Assembly (NCBI GenBank): GCA_035560005.1
Contig: DATMAN010000039.1
Coordinates: forward strand, 1 to 64,000
From: Burkholderiales bacterium
Lineage (GTDB): Bacteria > Pseudomonadota > Gammaproteobacteria > Burkholderiales > Eutrophovitaceae
Reading direction: 5' to 3'
Length of the DNA stretch: 64,000 bases
In this document: in pieces, positions 19,616-29,574 of the stretch
Layout of the letters: each line of letters begins with the position of its first letter
Numbering within the stretch: the stretch's first letter is position 1
Notes under the pieces: model-generated
Databases searched by the model: none
What the model was told of the DNA's origin: nothing
Seen by the model: only the letters and a program-made list of their open reading frames with translations
Translations under genes and position numbers: made by a program

Positions 19616-20743
19616 TCAGCCGGTCGCTGCTGCGCCCGTCCGACCCGTCGCCTGACGCTCGGCGTCGGCGAATTCGCGCTTGCGCGTGGGTGACGGCCAC
19701 AGCCCTGCCGGGCGCAGCAGCATCACCAGAATCAGCGCCAGGCCGAAGAGCAGCATGCGCAGGCTTTCCGGATCGAGAATGACCTCGCCGAACAGTTGCT
19801 GCTGCACGGGCGAGGCGGTGTGGCGCAACACCTCCGGCAGGGTGGCGAGCAGCAGAGCGCCGAGCACGACGCCGGCTACATGTCCCATGCCGCCCAGCAC
19901 GACCATGCACAGGACCATGATGGATTCGAGCAGGATGAAGCTCTCCGGACTGACGAATCCCTGGAAGCTGGAGAAGAGTCCGCCCGCCACGCCACCGAAC
20001 GTCGCGCCCATGGCGAAGGCGAGCAGCTTCACGTTGCGTGTGTTGATGCCCATGGACTGCGCGGCGATCTCGTCTTCGCGAATGGCGATCCAGGCGCGCC
20101 CGATGCGCGAGTCCTCCAGCCGGATGCAGATGAAGATGCTGGCCAGCGCGGCCAGCAGGAATACGTAGTAGTGCAGATGCGCGCCCGAGAACGTGATGCC
20201 GAAGATCTCGTGGGTGCGCGTGAGTTCGAAGCCGACGACCGAGATCGGGTCGATCCGGTTGATGCCGATCGGCCCGTTGGTGATGTTGACCGGATGATCC
20301 AGATTGTTCAGGAAGATGCGGATAATCTCGCCGAAACCGAGGGTGACGATCGCCAGGTAATCGCCACGCAACCGCAAGGTCGGCGCGCCCAGCAGCACGC
20401 CGAACAGAGCCGCCAGCCCCGCGCCCAGCGGCAGGATCATCCAGAAAGGCAGATGCAGCCCCAGTTGTGGCGAGGCGAGCAGCGCCCAGGTGTAGGCGCC
20501 GACCGCGTAGAAGGCGATGTAGCCCAGGTCGAGCAATCCGGCGAACCCGACGACGATGTTCAGCCCCAGCGCCAGCATGACGTAGAGCAGCGCGAAGTCC
20601 AGTACGCGCACCCAGGTGCGGCCGATGGTGGTGTCGATCGCGAAGGGCAGCAGCGCAAGCGCCAGCGCGACGAGCACGTAACCCAGCCACAACACGCGCC
20701 GGTCGCGCTTCCAGGCCGTCACCCGCTGCCGCCAGAACCCCAT
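19616..20743 (-). CDS. livM: branched-chain amino acid ABC transporter permease LivM
   Basis: Inner-membrane permease of the importer. The 375-residue protein starts MGFWRQRVTAWKRDRR and then has around ten hydrophobic segments, with the LivM signature GLNIVVGFAGLLDLGYIAFYAVGAY (first 20 residues diagnostic) and the EAA-type loop near IAIREDEIAAQSMGIN. The start shares one base with the livH stop. Confidence 0.93.
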   Translation of the reverse strand: MGFWRQRVTAWKRDRRVLWLGYVLVALALALLPFAIDTTIGRTWVRVLDFALLYVMLALGLNIVVGFAGLLDLGYIAFYAVGAYTWALLASPQLGLHLPFWMILPLGAGLAALFGVLLGAPTLRLRGDYLAIVTLGFGEIIRIFLNNLDHPVNITNGPIGINRIDPISVVGFELTRTHEIFGITFSGAHLHYYVFLLAALASIFICIRLEDSRIGRAWIAIREDEIAAQSMGINTRNVKLLAFAMGATFGGVAGGLFSSFQGFVSPESFILLESIMVLCMVVLGGMGHVAGVVLGALLLATLPEVLRHTASPVQQQLFGEVILDPESLRMLLFGLALILVMLLRPAGLWPSPTRKREFADAERQATGRTGAAATG

Positions 20744-21672
20744 CAGGCGCGCTCCGCCACGCGCTCGCCCATCAGGCCGGTGGGCCGGAACACGAGGACC
20801 GTGATCAGCACCAGGAAGGCGAACACATCCTGATAGTGGCTGCCGAGGAATCCTCCGGTGAGATCTCCGATGTACCCGGCACCGATGCTCTCGATGAGGC
20901 CGAGCAGCAGGCCGCCGAGCATGGCGCCGCCCAGGTTGCCGATTCCGCCCAGCACTGCGGCGGTGAACGCCTTCAAGCCCAAGGTGAATCCCATCGAGTA
21001 GTGGGCGATGCTGTAGTTGGCGGCTACCAGGACGCCGGCCACCGCACCCATCGCAGCGCCGATCACGAAGGTGGCGGAGATGATCCGGTTGATGTTCACG
21101 CCCATCAGTCCGGCCACCGTGGGATTCTCCGCCGTGGCGCGCATCGCCCGTCCGAGCCGTGTGCGCTGAACCAGGACGAGAAGACCGCCCATGATGACTG
21201 CGCACACGACCATGATCCCGATCTGAAGGTCCGTGATGGTGGCGCCGGCGATGTTGTGCGGCGTCGGGGGAAGCAGGCGGGGGAAGGTGTGGTACTGCCG
21301 TCCCCAGATCAGCATCGCGATGTTCTGCAGCAGGATCGACACGCCGATGGCGGTGATCAGCGGCGCCAGGCGCGGCGCGCGCCGCAACGGCCGATAGGCC
21401 ACGCGCTCTATGGAGAATGACAAGCCCATGCACACCGCGATCGCCGCGGCCAGCGCGGCGGCGATGACCACCTGCGGCGGCGCGCCGATGGCGGCGCCAG
21501 CGAGCCCGTTGAGCACCGTGAGGGCCACCATGGCGCCGATCATGACCACTTCGCCGTGCGCGAAGTTGATCAGGCCGAGAATGCCGTACACCATGGTGTA
21601 GCCGAGCGCGACCAGCGCATACACGCTGCCCAGAACCAGGCCGTTGAGCACCTGTTGCAGGAAGATGTCCAT
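20743..21672 (-). CDS. livH: branched-chain amino acid ABC transporter permease LivH
   Basis: Partner permease of LivM. Several membrane helices are visible; the opening MDIFLQQVLNGLVLGSVYAL and the LINFAHGEVVMIGA motif are characteristic. ATG 21672 is preferred over a start six codons upstream because it matches the family N-terminus; 309 residues. An intrinsic terminator-like hairpin lies between livK and this gene. Confidence 0.94.
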   Translation of the reverse strand: MDIFLQQVLNGLVLGSVYALVALGYTMVYGILGLINFAHGEVVMIGAMVALTVLNGLAGAAIGAPPQVVIAAALAAAIAVCMGLSFSIERVAYRPLRRAPRLAPLITAIGVSILLQNIAMLIWGRQYHTFPRLLPPTPHNIAGATITDLQIGIMVVCAVIMGGLLVLVQRTRLGRAMRATAENPTVAGLMGVNINRIISATFVIGAAMGAVAGVLVAANYSIAHYSMGFTLGLKAFTAAVLGGIGNLGGAMLGGLLLGLIESIGAGYIGDLTGGFLGSHYQDVFAFLVLITVLVFRPTGLMGERVAERA

Positions 21673-21688
21673 GGCTGCGCCCGCTTGC

Positions 21689-21720
21689 AAAAAAACGGCG
21701 CCGCGAGGCGCCGTTTTCTT
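21689..21720 (-). terminator. terminator/attenuator between livK and livH
   Basis: On the minus strand AACGGCGCC and GGCGCCGTT form a strong stem around a 4-base loop, followed by a run of seven T. It lies 16 bases before the livH start, so it probably lets the binding-protein gene be expressed in excess of the membrane genes. The A-run upstream makes it look bidirectional. Confidence 0.75.
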
Positions 21721-21747
21721 GTCAGTCCGATATAGCGACGGTCCCGC

Positions 21748-22944
21748 TCAGCCGACCGTTTCCAGATATTCCCACTTGTTGTTCTTGACCTGGTAGAGCG
21801 AGATGCTGCCACCCTTGATGTCGCCTTTTTCGTCGAACTGCACCAGGCCGGTGACGCCCTGGTACTGGATCGAAGCGAGCGCCGGCAGATACTTCGCCGG
21901 ATCCACCGAGTCGGCTGCTTTCATCGCCTCGATCATCGCGTTCATCGCGTCGTAGGCGTACGGCGCGTAGAGCTGGATCGGCTGATTGAACCGCTTCTGA
22001 TACTTCTCGGCGAACTCCTTGCCGCCCGGCATCTTGTCCAGCGGCACGCCCGGCGAAGAAGCATAGGCCGATTCCCCCTCCGGCCCGGCCAGCGTCAGGA
22101 ACTGCGTGGTCTGCACTCCGTCGCCGGCAAGGTAGATCGCCCTGACGCCGAGATTCTTGATCTGCTTCATCATCGGGCCGGCCTGCGAGTCCATCCCGCC
22201 GTAGAAGATCAGGTCGGGGCGCTTGCCTTTGATGCTGGTCAGGATGGCGGTGAAGTCGGTCTTGGTCGTATCGGTGAACTCGCGTGTGATGATTTGCGCG
22301 CCGGCGGTCTTCGCCGCCGCTTCGAACTGGTCGGCCAGGCCCTTGCCGTAGGCGGAACGGTCGTCGATCACGGCGATCTTTTTCGCACCGAGCTTCTTCA
22401 CCGCGTATTCGCCCAGCACCTTGCCCTGCTGCGCGTCGTTCGCCATCACGCGGAATGCGGTCTTGAACCCCTGATGGGTGTAATCGACGTTGGTGGCCGA
22501 TGGCGAGATCTGCGGAATGCCTGCGTCGTGATAGATCTTGGAGGCGGGGATGGTGGTGCCGGAGTTCAGGTGGCCGATCACGCCGGCTACCTTGGCGTCC
22601 ACCAGCTTCTGCGCCACCACCGTGCCCTTCTGCGGGTTGGCCTCGTCATCCTCCGAGATCAGTTCGAACCGGATCTTTTCTCCGCCGATCACCAAGCCGG
22701 CGGCGTTGGCTTCTTCGATGGCCAGTCTCACCCCGTTCTCGTTGTCCTTGCCCAAGTGCGCGATCGGTCCGGTGAGCGGTCCCGCGTGCCCGATCTTGAC
22801 CACTCGCTCCAGCGCCGAAGTCGTGCCGTCCGTAGTAGCGGGCTGCTCTTCCTTCTTTCCGCAAGCACCCAGAACTGCCGCGACGGCGACTGAACAGACG
22901 GCGGCGAGTACGCGCCGCGTAACGCCATGACGTTCGATGTCCAT
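21748..22944 (-). CDS. livK: branched-chain amino acid ABC transporter substrate-binding protein
   Basis: Periplasmic type I binding protein of the LIV family. Its signal peptide ends in an LGAC lipobox with Cys28, which predicts a lipid-anchored protein, unlike the soluble E. coli LivK. The mature part opens VVKIGHAGPLTGPIAHLGKD and keeps the family segments ISPSATNVDYT and YGKGLADQFE. ATG 22944 is preceded by AAGGAG; 398 residues. A strong promoter lies upstream and an attenuator downstream. Confidence 0.94.
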   Translation of the reverse strand: MDIERHGVTRRVLAAVCSVAVAAVLGACGKKEEQPATTDGTTSALERVVKIGHAGPLTGPIAHLGKDNENGVRLAIEEANAAGLVIGGEKIRFELISEDDEANPQKGTVVAQKLVDAKVAGVIGHLNSGTTIPASKIYHDAGIPQISPSATNVDYTHQGFKTAFRVMANDAQQGKVLGEYAVKKLGAKKIAVIDDRSAYGKGLADQFEAAAKTAGAQIITREFTDTTKTDFTAILTSIKGKRPDLIFYGGMDSQAGPMMKQIKNLGVRAIYLAGDGVQTTQFLTLAGPEGESAYASSPGVPLDKMPGGKEFAEKYQKRFNQPIQLYAPYAYDAMNAMIEAMKAADSVDPAKYLPALASIQYQGVTGLVQFDEKGDIKGGSISLYQVKNNKWEYLETVG

Positions 22945-22987
22945 GTTCTTCTCCTTGGATGAGCAACGGCCGCGCAAACCCTCTTCG

Positions 22988-23017
22988 ATTATCGGCCAGC
23001 GCCGCGACCGTTGTCAA
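22988..23017 (-). promoter_or_regulatory. sigma-70 promoter of the liv operon
   Basis: On the minus strand a perfect TTGACA -35 (23012-23017) and GATAAT -10 (22988-22993) are 18 bases apart, about 45 bases before the livK ATG. The sequence upstream of the -35 is AT-rich, as in an UP element. Confidence 0.7.
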
Positions 23018-23070
23018 TTTTAGATCGTTAATTCATTGAGTTGGAGCCGATCGCGGATCGCGCCGGAAAC

Positions 23071-23096
23071 AAAAAAGCCGGCATCTGCCGGCTTTT
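23071..23096 (-). terminator. terminator after the cytochrome c gene
   Basis: AAAAGCCGGC and GCCGGCTTTT form a 10-base-pair stem with a 4-base loop and a run of six T at the minus-strand end. It lies about 20 bases beyond the cytochrome stop and separates it from the liv promoter. Confidence 0.8.
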
Positions 23097-23115
23097 CTGA
23101 CGAGACTGGCGCCCG

Positions 23116-23439
23116 TTACATGGCGAGAATCCAATCGACGAGCAGCTTGGCCTCGTCTTCCTTGACCGGATTGGGAGGCATCGGGATCGGACCCCACACC
23201 CCGCCGCCGCCGTTGATCACCTTCTTGACCAGCATGGCCTGCGCGTCCTTGTTGCCCTTGTACTTCGCCGCGATTTCCTTGAAGGCCGGGCCGACCAGTT
23301 TCTTGTCGACGGTATGACAGGAGACGCAGTTCTTGTCCTTCGACAGCTGGTTTGCCTTGGCTGCGTCGACCGCCGCGCCGGCGTGCGCCGCGAACCCGAG
23401 GGCTGCGCTGGCGAGGACCACCATGATGCTCCGTTTCAT
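23116..23439 (-). CDS. class I c-type cytochrome (c551/c552-like)
   Basis: A 107-residue periplasmic monoheme cytochrome. It has a signal peptide (cut near Ala22), the heme motif Cys38-Val-Ser-Cys41-His42 and a likely distal ligand Met87 in GPIPMPPN. Size, spacing and the GPAFKEIAAKYKG segment match the small c551/c552 electron carriers that feed terminal oxidases, peroxidases or nitrite reductase. It lies 7 bases after the DUF255 gene and probably shares its transcript. Its partner is not in this window. Confidence 0.92.
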   Translation of the reverse strand: MKRSIMVVLASAALGFAAHAGAAVDAAKANQLSKDKNCVSCHTVDKKLVGPAFKEIAAKYKGNKDAQAMLVKKVINGGGGVWGPIPMPPNPVKEDEAKLLVDWILAM

Positions 23440-23446
23440 TGCTCTC

Positions 23447-25573
23447 TCACCTTTCCTGACGTGGGATTGGAGTTGCGGAGGCGGCGATTGTAGTCCTTTT
23501 TGCCGTCTCCTGGAACTTTCCGGCTTGGCCGGGGCGTTCCTGTGCCAGCAGCGCTTGCAGTTCGCGCAAATCGCTGACCGGCGCATTGCAACTAACGCCT
23601 TCGCAGACATAGGCGTTGACAGCGCCGCGGGGACCGGCCGGTTTGTCGAGCGCCGGGGGAAGCGCGCGCTGCTCCGTATCCACTCCCAGCAGCAACGTGT
23701 CCGGCATGAACAACCCCGCCAGCTCGCGCGCCCAAGCGGAAAGCTCGTCGGGCGGGCCGCGCAGCACGACGGTGCGCGTTGGCGCGAGCAGCTCCGCCAA
23801 GGCCATCGAGAAAGTCGCAAACCCGGAGGGTTGCCGACACATCGAGGGGAAGAACGCGCGCACCGTGCGTTCGGCAGCTTCCAGGTAACGCGGCTCACCC
23901 AGCAGATGACCCAGGCGCGCGAGCACCAGCGCGGCCACCCCGTTGCCGGAGGGTGTGGCTGAATCGTGGCCAGGCTTCGGGCGCAAGATCAGCCGCTCGT
24001 GATCGTGGCCGGTAAAAAAGAACCCGCCGCCAGTGCGGTCCTCGAACCATTCGAGCATGGCGTCCACCAACTGGACGGCCAGCCTCAGGGTCTCGACGCG
24101 GAAATCCGCCTGCAAGCACTCCAGCGCTGCCTGTGCCAGGCAAGCGTAGTCGTCGAGGTAGGCGCTCAAGTGCGCCCGGCCGTCCTTGTAGGTCGCGAAC
24201 AGCCGCGCGCCGTTTCGCATGCGAGCGCTCACGAAGTCGAGGGCCCGGTGCGCCGAATCGAGCCAGTCGCGTCGGCCGAAGACGCGCGCGGCATGCGCCA
24301 TGCCGCGGATCATGAGCGCGTTCCAGCCGGTCAGGATTTTTTCGTCGCGCCCGGGACGCATTCGTCTTTCTCTGGCCTGGAACAGCTTGCTCCGGGCGCG
24401 GCGCAGGCATTCTTGGGCCAGCTGCACGCTGACGCCCAGCGTAGCGGCCACCTCGCCCAGGGGCTGCGCCACATACAAGTGCCAGTGGCGGTTCTCGAAG
24501 TTCGGCGGGCGCTCCAATCCGTAATGCGCGCTCGTCACCGCGTATTCCTCGCTGGTCAGCAGGCGGGCGACTTCTTCGCGCGACCATACGTAAAACTTGC
24601 CTTCCTCGTGCTCGGAATCGGCGTCGAGCGACGAGTAATAGCCACCTTCCGGCGACTGCATCTCCCGCATCACCCACTGGGCCGTCTCTTCGGCGACGCG
24701 CTGGTACAGGGGCTGGCGCGTCGCCGCCCAGGCGTCGGCGTAGAGCGCGAGCAGCGGCCCGTTGTCGTAGAGCATCTTCTCGAAGTGCGGGATCATCCAG
24801 TAGGCGTCCACGCTGTAGCGGCAAAAGCCGCCACCGAGCTGGTCGTAGATTCCGCCTTGCGCCATCCTCTCGAGCGTGAACAACGCGTGCTCGCGCAGCC
24901 TCGATTGCCGCGCGCCGAAGCGCAGGCAGAACTCCAGCTCGGCGGGATGCGGGAACTTCGGTGCGCTGCCGAAGCCGCCATGAGAAAGATCGGCGCTGCC
25001 GAGCAACTCGGCGACGGCCAACTCCAGCGGCTGATCGGTCAGCGTCACCTCCGCGGATACCGGGGCCGGAAGGGTGCTCTGCAGGACTTCCAGCAGAGCG
25101 GCATTTTGTGCCTCGATGTCGGCACGGCGCGTGCGCCAGGCCTGCGCGACCTGCTCGAGCACGTCGACGAACCCCGGCAAACCGTAGCGTGCTGCCCTCG
25201 GAAAATAGGTACCGCCGAAGAAGGGCTTGCCGTCCGGAGTCAGGAACATCGTCAACGGCCAGCCGCCGTTGCGGCGTATGAGCAGCGCATGTGCCGTCTG
25301 GTAGATCTGGTCCAGGTCGGGGCGTTCCTCGCGATCGACCTTGATGTTGACGAAGAGCCGGTTCATCACCGCGGCGACCTCGGGATCTTCGAACGATTCG
25401 TGGGCCATCACGTGGCACCAATGGCACGCCGAGTAACCGATGGACAGCAGGATCGGCTTGTCCTCCCGGCGCGCGCGCTCCAGGGCTTCCTCGCCCCACG
25501 GATACCAATCCACGGGGTTGTGCGCGTGCTGCTGCAGGTACGGACTGGTTTGTCCAGCGAGGCGATTGGCCAA
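23447..25573 (-). CDS. DUF255 thioredoxin-domain protein (YyaL/SSP411 family)
   Basis: Large cytosolic protein with an N-terminal thioredoxin-like domain (about 1-165) holding Cys50-His-Trp-Cys53-His, then a long (alpha/alpha)6-barrel resembling N-acylglucosamine epimerases. Motifs include [17 protein letters not shown] and [12 protein letters not shown]. The biochemical role of this family is not established. The TTG at 25573 is the best start: it has GAGGAG 7 bases upstream and gives 708 residues; an ATG at 25633 is the alternative. It is followed closely by the cytochrome c gene. Confidence 0.88.
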   Translation of the reverse strand: MANRLAGQTSPYLQQHAHNPVDWYPWGEEALERARREDKPILLSIGYSACHWCHVMAHESFEDPEVAAVMNRLFVNIKVDREERPDLDQIYQTAHALLIRRNGGWPLTMFLTPDGKPFFGGTYFPRAARYGLPGFVDVLEQVAQAWRTRRADIEAQNAALLEVLQSTLPAPVSAEVTLTDQPLELAVAELLGSADLSHGGFGSAPKFPHPAELEFCLRFGARQSRLREHALFTLERMAQGGIYDQLGGGFCRYSVDAYWMIPHFEKMLYDNGPLLALYADAWAATRQPLYQRVAEETAQWVMREMQSPEGGYYSSLDADSEHEEGKFYVWSREEVARLLTSEEYAVTSAHYGLERPPNFENRHWHLYVAQPLGEVAATLGVSVQLAQECLRRARSKLFQARERRMRPGRDEKILTGWNALMIRGMAHAARVFGRRDWLDSAHRALDFVSARMRNGARLFATYKDGRAHLSAYLDDYACLAQAALECLQADFRVETLRLAVQLVDAMLEWFEDRTGGGFFFTGHDHERLILRPKPGHDSATPSGNGVAALVLARLGHLLGEPRYLEAAERTVRAFFPSMCRQPSGFATFSMALAELLAPTRTVVLRGPPDELSAWARELAGLFMPDTLLLGVDTEQRALPPALDKPAGPRGAVNAYVCEGVSCNAPVSDLRELQALLAQERPGQAGKFQETAKRTTIAASATPIPRQER

Positions 25574-25667
25574 CTCAATTCTCCTCGAGGCGCCGCGACC
25601 GCAGTCGATGCCAAGCCGTTGCAGGCCAAGCATGGCATCCGAGCGCGGCAACGATCGGCGATCTCGC

Positions 25668-27134
25668 TTAGAGGCCGAGCCGCGGCCACAGTTCGTCCAC
25701 GGCCCGTTTCACATTCGGATCCATGACGATGGGACGGCCCCAGCGGCGCGCGGTTTCTCCCGGCCACTTGTCGGTCGCGTCGATCGCCATCTTGGAGCCG
25801 AGCCCCGGCACGGGGCTCGCGAAGTCCAGATAGTCGATCGGAGTGTTCTCGACGAGCGTCACATCGCGCGCCGGGTCGACCCGGGTGGACACGGCCCACA
25901 TGACCTCTTTCCAGTCGCGGGCATCGATGTCCTCGTCGACGACGATGATGAACTTCGTGTACATGAACTGGCGCAGGTACGACCAGATGCCGAAGATCAC
26001 CCGCTTGGGGTGTCCGGGGAACTGCTTGCGCATGCTCACGACCGCGACCCGGTAGGAACAACCTTCCGGCGGCAGGTAGAAATCGACGATTTCCGGAAAC
26101 TGGCGCTGAAACAGCGGCACGAACACTTCGTTGAGCGCCATGCCGAGGATGGCGGGCTCGTCGGGCGGCTTGCCGGTATAGGTGGAGTGATAGATCGGCG
26201 CACGGCGCATCGCGATCCGTTCCACGGTCAGCACCGGAAACGGTTCCTGTTCGTTGTAGTAGCCGGTGTGGTCTCCGAACGGTCCTTCCGGCGCGCTTTC
26301 GCCGGGAAGAATCACGCCTTCGAGCACGATCTCGGCGCCGGCCGGAACCTGCAGCTCCGAGCCCAGACATCTTACGAGCTCGGTGCGCGAGCCGCGCAGC
26401 AAGCCGGCGAACTGGTACTCCGACAGGTTGTCCGGCACCGGCGTCACCGCCCCGAGGAGGGTGGCCGGATCCGCGCCCAGCACCACCGCGACCGGAAACG
26501 GCTGTCCGGGGTTGCGCTCGCCATGATCGCGGAAATCCAGAGCGCCGCCGCGATGCGCGAGCCAGCGCATGATCACCTTGTTGCGCGCAATCACCTGCTG
26601 GCGATAGATACCCAGGTTCTGCCTCGCCTTGAGCGGACCGCGCGTCACCGTCAGACCCCAGGTAATCAGCGGTCCCGCGTCCTGCGGCCAGCACACCTGG
26701 ATCGGCAGCCCGGACAGGTCCACGTCGTCGCCTTCCAGCACGAGTTCGTGAAAGGGCGCGCTCGAAACGCTCTTCGGCCGCATGTCCCAGAGCGCCGCCT
26801 TGAGCATCGCCACCTTGTCGAGCGCGTCGCGCATGCCCTGCGGCGGTTCGGGCTCCTTCAAAGCGGCCAGCAACTCGCCCACGGTGCGCAGTTGTCCGAT
26901 CGATTCCTGTCCCATCGCCAAAGCCACCCGGCGCACGGTGCCGAACAGATTGCCGAGCACCGGGATATCGAAGCCGGTCGGCTTCTCGAACAGGATCGCG
27001 GGACCGCCGGCCTGCAGCGCCCGCTGGCAGACCTCGGTCATCTCCAGCCTTGGCGAAACCGGGACTCCGACGCGCTTGAGTTCTCCGAGCGTTTCGAGCC
27101 GGGACAAGAACTCGCGCAGGTCGCGGTATTTCAT
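25668..27134 (-). CDS. ubiD: 4-hydroxy-3-polyprenylbenzoate decarboxylase
   Basis: Prenylated-FMN-dependent decarboxylase of ubiquinone synthesis. The 488 residues have the expected length, and the family segments [40 protein letters not shown] and [11 protein letters not shown] are all present. The start overlaps the SDR stop as ATGA. Together with ubiA three genes upstream it supplies the early ubiquinone steps. The prFMN synthase UbiX is not in the window. Confidence 0.95.
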   Translation of the reverse strand: MKYRDLREFLSRLETLGELKRVGVPVSPRLEMTEVCQRALQAGGPAILFEKPTGFDIPVLGNLFGTVRRVALAMGQESIGQLRTVGELLAALKEPEPPQGMRDALDKVAMLKAALWDMRPKSVSSAPFHELVLEGDDVDLSGLPIQVCWPQDAGPLITWGLTVTRGPLKARQNLGIYRQQVIARNKVIMRWLAHRGGALDFRDHGERNPGQPFPVAVVLGADPATLLGAVTPVPDNLSEYQFAGLLRGSRTELVRCLGSELQVPAGAEIVLEGVILPGESAPEGPFGDHTGYYNEQEPFPVLTVERIAMRRAPIYHSTYTGKPPDEPAILGMALNEVFVPLFQRQFPEIVDFYLPPEGCSYRVAVVSMRKQFPGHPKRVIFGIWSYLRQFMYTKFIIVVDEDIDARDWKEVMWAVSTRVDPARDVTLVENTPIDYLDFASPVPGLGSKMAIDATDKWPGETARRWGRPIVMDPNVKRAVDELWPRLGL

Positions 27135-27913
27135 ATGACCGGTGTGGCCCCGCCATCCATCGGCACGATCGCGCCGGTCAGGTAGGCAGCCCGCTCGGAG
27201 GCCAGAAACAGCGCCAGTTGCGCGATGTCCTGCGGTTGCGCGGGGCGCCCCAGTGGAATCCTCGCCTGCAGGTCCTCGAGCACGCGGGCCGGCGGCAGCC
27301 CGCGCGCTTGCGCTTCGACCGCGATTCCCCGGTCGAGCCTTTCACCTGCGGTCGGACCGGGATTGATCGCGTTGATGCGCACGCCGAACTTCCCGTGCAC
27401 GCTCGCGAGGCCCACCGTGGCGAGCATCAGCGCGGCGTTGGCCGCGCCGCCGGGAAGATGGATGGAAGCCGCGATCTTTCCGCCCATGCCGACGATGTTG
27501 ACCACCGCGCCGCGGCGCCGCTGCCGCATGCCCGGCAGTACCGCTTCGAGCGCGTGCACGTAGGTAAAGAACTTGGCGTCCATCGCGTCGTGCCAGGCGG
27601 CGATGTCGAGCTGCTCCGGCGAATAGCGCTTCGCGGCGCCGGCCGAGTTGATCAGCACGTCGGGCGGCCCGAGCTGCTTTTCCACGCGCCTGACCAGCGA
27701 GAGCGCGTCTTCGGGACGCGCCAGGTCGGCGACGAAAGCCAGCGCGCGCCCGGCCGGCGCAAGCGATCGCACCGCGCCTTCCAGGTGATCGTGCGAGCGC
27801 GATGCCAAGGCGACCCTCGCGCCTTGCTCGAGAAAAGCTCTCGCGCAGGCGAGCCCGATGCCGCGGCTGCCGCCGGTGACCAGCACGATGCGGTCTCTCA
27901 ATCCAAGATCCAT
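27131..27913 (-). CDS. SDR-family protein lacking the Ser-Tyr-Lys catalytic residues
   Basis: A 260-residue Rossmann protein with the cofactor loop TGGSRGIG (14-20) and the structural NSAG motif, so NAD(P) binding is likely. In the place of the YxxxK active site the protein reads PGGAANAAL (154-161), giving Gly155 and Asn159, and the usual Ser is also missing. C-terminal segments ([22 protein letters not shown]) are normal for the SDR family. It may be an oxidoreductase with a different mechanism or a non-catalytic binding protein. It lies between ubiA and ubiD and overlaps the latter. Confidence 0.85.
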   Translation of the reverse strand: MDLGLRDRIVLVTGGSRGIGLACARAFLEQGARVALASRSHDHLEGAVRSLAPAGRALAFVADLARPEDALSLVRRVEKQLGPPDVLINSAGAAKRYSPEQLDIAAWHDAMDAKFFTYVHALEAVLPGMRQRRRGAVVNIVGMGGKIAASIHLPGGAANAALMLATVGLASVHGKFGVRINAINPGPTAGERLDRGIAVEAQARGLPPARVLEDLQARIPLGRPAQPQDIAQLALFLASERAAYLTGAIVPMDGGATPVI

Positions 27914-27983
27914 GATCGCCCGAGGACCGGAAGCGCCCCACTATAGGTGGGCGGCCACGGCCTGACAATCGCGCTGCCCGCTC

Positions 27984-28853
27984 TCAAGTGCACGGCAGCA
28001 GAAAGTGCACGGCGATGCCGGCGAACACCGCCGCGCCGACCCAGTTGTTGTGCTTGAAAGCGCGAAAACAGCGCGCCGGGTCGCGGTCCTTGATCAGCCC
28101 GTATTGCGTGCCCGCCAGCGCCGCCGCCAGCCCCACGCCGGCGAAGTAGAAAGGCCCCAGTCGCAGCCACCAGCCGAGCAGCGCGAGCGTGGCGAAGAAC
28201 AATCCGTGAAATACCATGACCGCGGCGACGTCCCATCGGCCGAAGAGGATCGCCGAAGTGCGGATGCCGATCTTGCGGTCGTCCTCGCGGTCGACCATCG
28301 CGTACTCGGTGTCGTAGGCGATGGTCCAGAACACGTTGGCCGCCAGCAGCACCCACGCCTCGGCCGGCAGTCGCCCGGTCTGCGCGGCGTAGGCCATCGG
28401 AATGCCGAAACCGAACGCCACCCCTAGACAGGCTTGCGGCAGCGCGAGGAAGCGCTTGGTGAAGGGATAGCTTGCGGCCAGCAAGAGCGCCACAAACGAG
28501 AGCGCCACGGTCAGCTTGTTCAACTTCAACACCAGGGCGAAGGCGCAAACCGCCAGCACTGCGGCGACCGCCAGCGCCTCGTAAGGCGCGATCAGACCCG
28601 CGGCCAGCGGCCGCTCTTTGGTGCGTTTCACATGCGGGTCGAAGTCGCGATCGGCATAGTCGTTGATCGCGCAGCCGGCCGAACGCATCAGCACGGTGCC
28701 GAGAACGAAGATCCATACCACCGTCCAGTTTGGATGGCCACGCGCCGACAGCCACAGCCCCCACAGCGTCGGCCAGAGCAGCAGCACAATGCCGATCGGC
28801 TTGTCGAGCCGGATCAGTCTCTCGTAGGCATTCAACCGCTCGGCGAGATTCAC
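27984..28853 (-). CDS. ubiA: 4-hydroxybenzoate polyprenyltransferase
   Basis: Integral membrane prenyltransferase that attaches the polyprenyl tail to 4-hydroxybenzoate. Both Asp-rich motifs are present: NDYADRDFD and DREDDRKIG. Around eight hydrophobic helices fill the 289 residues. The GTG start at 28853 overlaps the stop of the NuoB-like gene as GTGA, so ubiA is translationally coupled to the end of the Hyf-like operon, an unusual arrangement. Confidence 0.95.
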   Translation of the reverse strand: MNLAERLNAYERLIRLDKPIGIVLLLWPTLWGLWLSARGHPNWTVVWIFVLGTVLMRSAGCAINDYADRDFDPHVKRTKERPLAAGLIAPYEALAVAAVLAVCAFALVLKLNKLTVALSFVALLLAASYPFTKRFLALPQACLGVAFGFGIPMAYAAQTGRLPAEAWVLLAANVFWTIAYDTEYAMVDREDDRKIGIRTSAILFGRWDVAAVMVFHGLFFATLALLGWWLRLGPFYFAGVGLAAALAGTQYGLIKDRDPARCFRAFKHNNWVGAAVFAGIAVHFLLPCT

Positions 28854-29374
28854 GGCTGCCCCGACCGGCTCTTTGAAATCGCGGTAAGGATGCCTTGCAT
28901 GATCGCGAGTGGCGTCGGTGGACAACCCGGAACCGCTACATCCACCGGTATCACGTTGGACACACGCCCACGGCTGGCGTAGCTCTCGCCGAATATGCCA
29001 CCGGTGCAGCCGCAATCGCCGATGGCCACCACGAGCTTCGGATCCGGCACGGCATCGTAGGTGCGCTTCAGCGCGGTCTCCATGTGCCGCGACACCGGCC
29101 CGGTCACCAGCAGCAGGTCGGCGTGCCTCGGGCTCGCCACGAAGCGGATGCCGAGTCTTTCCAGGTTGTAGTAGGGGCTGTTGCAGGCATGGATCTCCAG
29201 CTCGCAACCATTGCAGGAGCCTGCATCGACGTGACGGATCGAGAGCGACCGGCCGAAGTGCCTGAGGATGATGTCGCTCAACCGCTGCTCGACCTGACGA
29301 AGCGACTCGTCGGATTCAGGTGCCGGTTCGGTCACGATGCCGGTCGTTACGATCTGCTTCAGGAGCTGATACAT
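28850..29374 (-). CDS. hyfI: NuoB/HyfI-like 4Fe-4S small subunit of a Hyf-like complex
   Basis: A 174-residue homologue of the hydrogenase-4/complex I small subunit. It holds Cys54 and Cys57 (CNGCE), Cys121/Cys123 (GDCGCTGG) and Cys151 (GCPPTP), the ligands expected for the proximal N2-like cluster; Cys64 is extra. So the iron-sulfur site looks intact, although the partner large subunit has lost its Ni-Fe site. It is separated from hyfG by a 200-base non-coding gap and overlaps ubiA. Confidence 0.9.
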   Translation of the reverse strand: MYQLLKQIVTTGIVTEPAPESDESLRQVEQRLSDIILRHFGRSLSIRHVDAGSCNGCELEIHACNSPYYNLERLGIRFVASPRHADLLLVTGPVSRHMETALKRTYDAVPDPKLVVAIGDCGCTGGIFGESYASRGRVSNVIPVDVAVPGCPPTPLAIMQGILTAISKSRSGQP

Positions 29375-29383
29375 ATCAATGCC

Positions 29384-29566
29384 GATCTAAATACGGAGGC
29401 ACAGAGGCACAAAGACACAAAGACACAAAGACACAAAGACACAAAGACATTCAAGAGCCAACTGTCAGCACGAAGAAAAGCGGGGTACCGAGGGAAACCA
29501 GATTCCGAATGGCGCACCTCCTTTTTTGGACTGGCGATTCGCATTTCCTCAGTGCCTCTTCGGTGA
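29384..29566. repeat. intergenic element with five ACAAAGAC units and imperfect inverted ends
   Basis: The 200-base gap between hyfG and hyfI has no gene. Five perfect tandem copies of the octamer ACAAAGAC fill 29409-29448, preceded by diverged GAGGCACA units. A right arm CTCAGTGCCTCTTCGGTGA at 29548-29566 is partly complementary to the left GGAGGCACAGAG. Two other gaps in this window (50928-50989, 57425-57673) have the same style of CACNGAGACAC arms. Its effect on hyfI expression is unknown. Confidence 0.7.
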
Positions 29567-29574
29567 AACGACGC

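Noticed and set aside
23966..25726. A 586-codon plus-strand frame opposite the DUF255 gene
   Set aside because: The DUF255 and ubiD genes have clear motifs on the minus strand; the antisense product has biased, low-information composition.
29409..29448. Tandem ACAAAGAC copies as a CRISPR array
   Set aside because: The units are 8 bases long with no spacers, and no cas genes are nearby.
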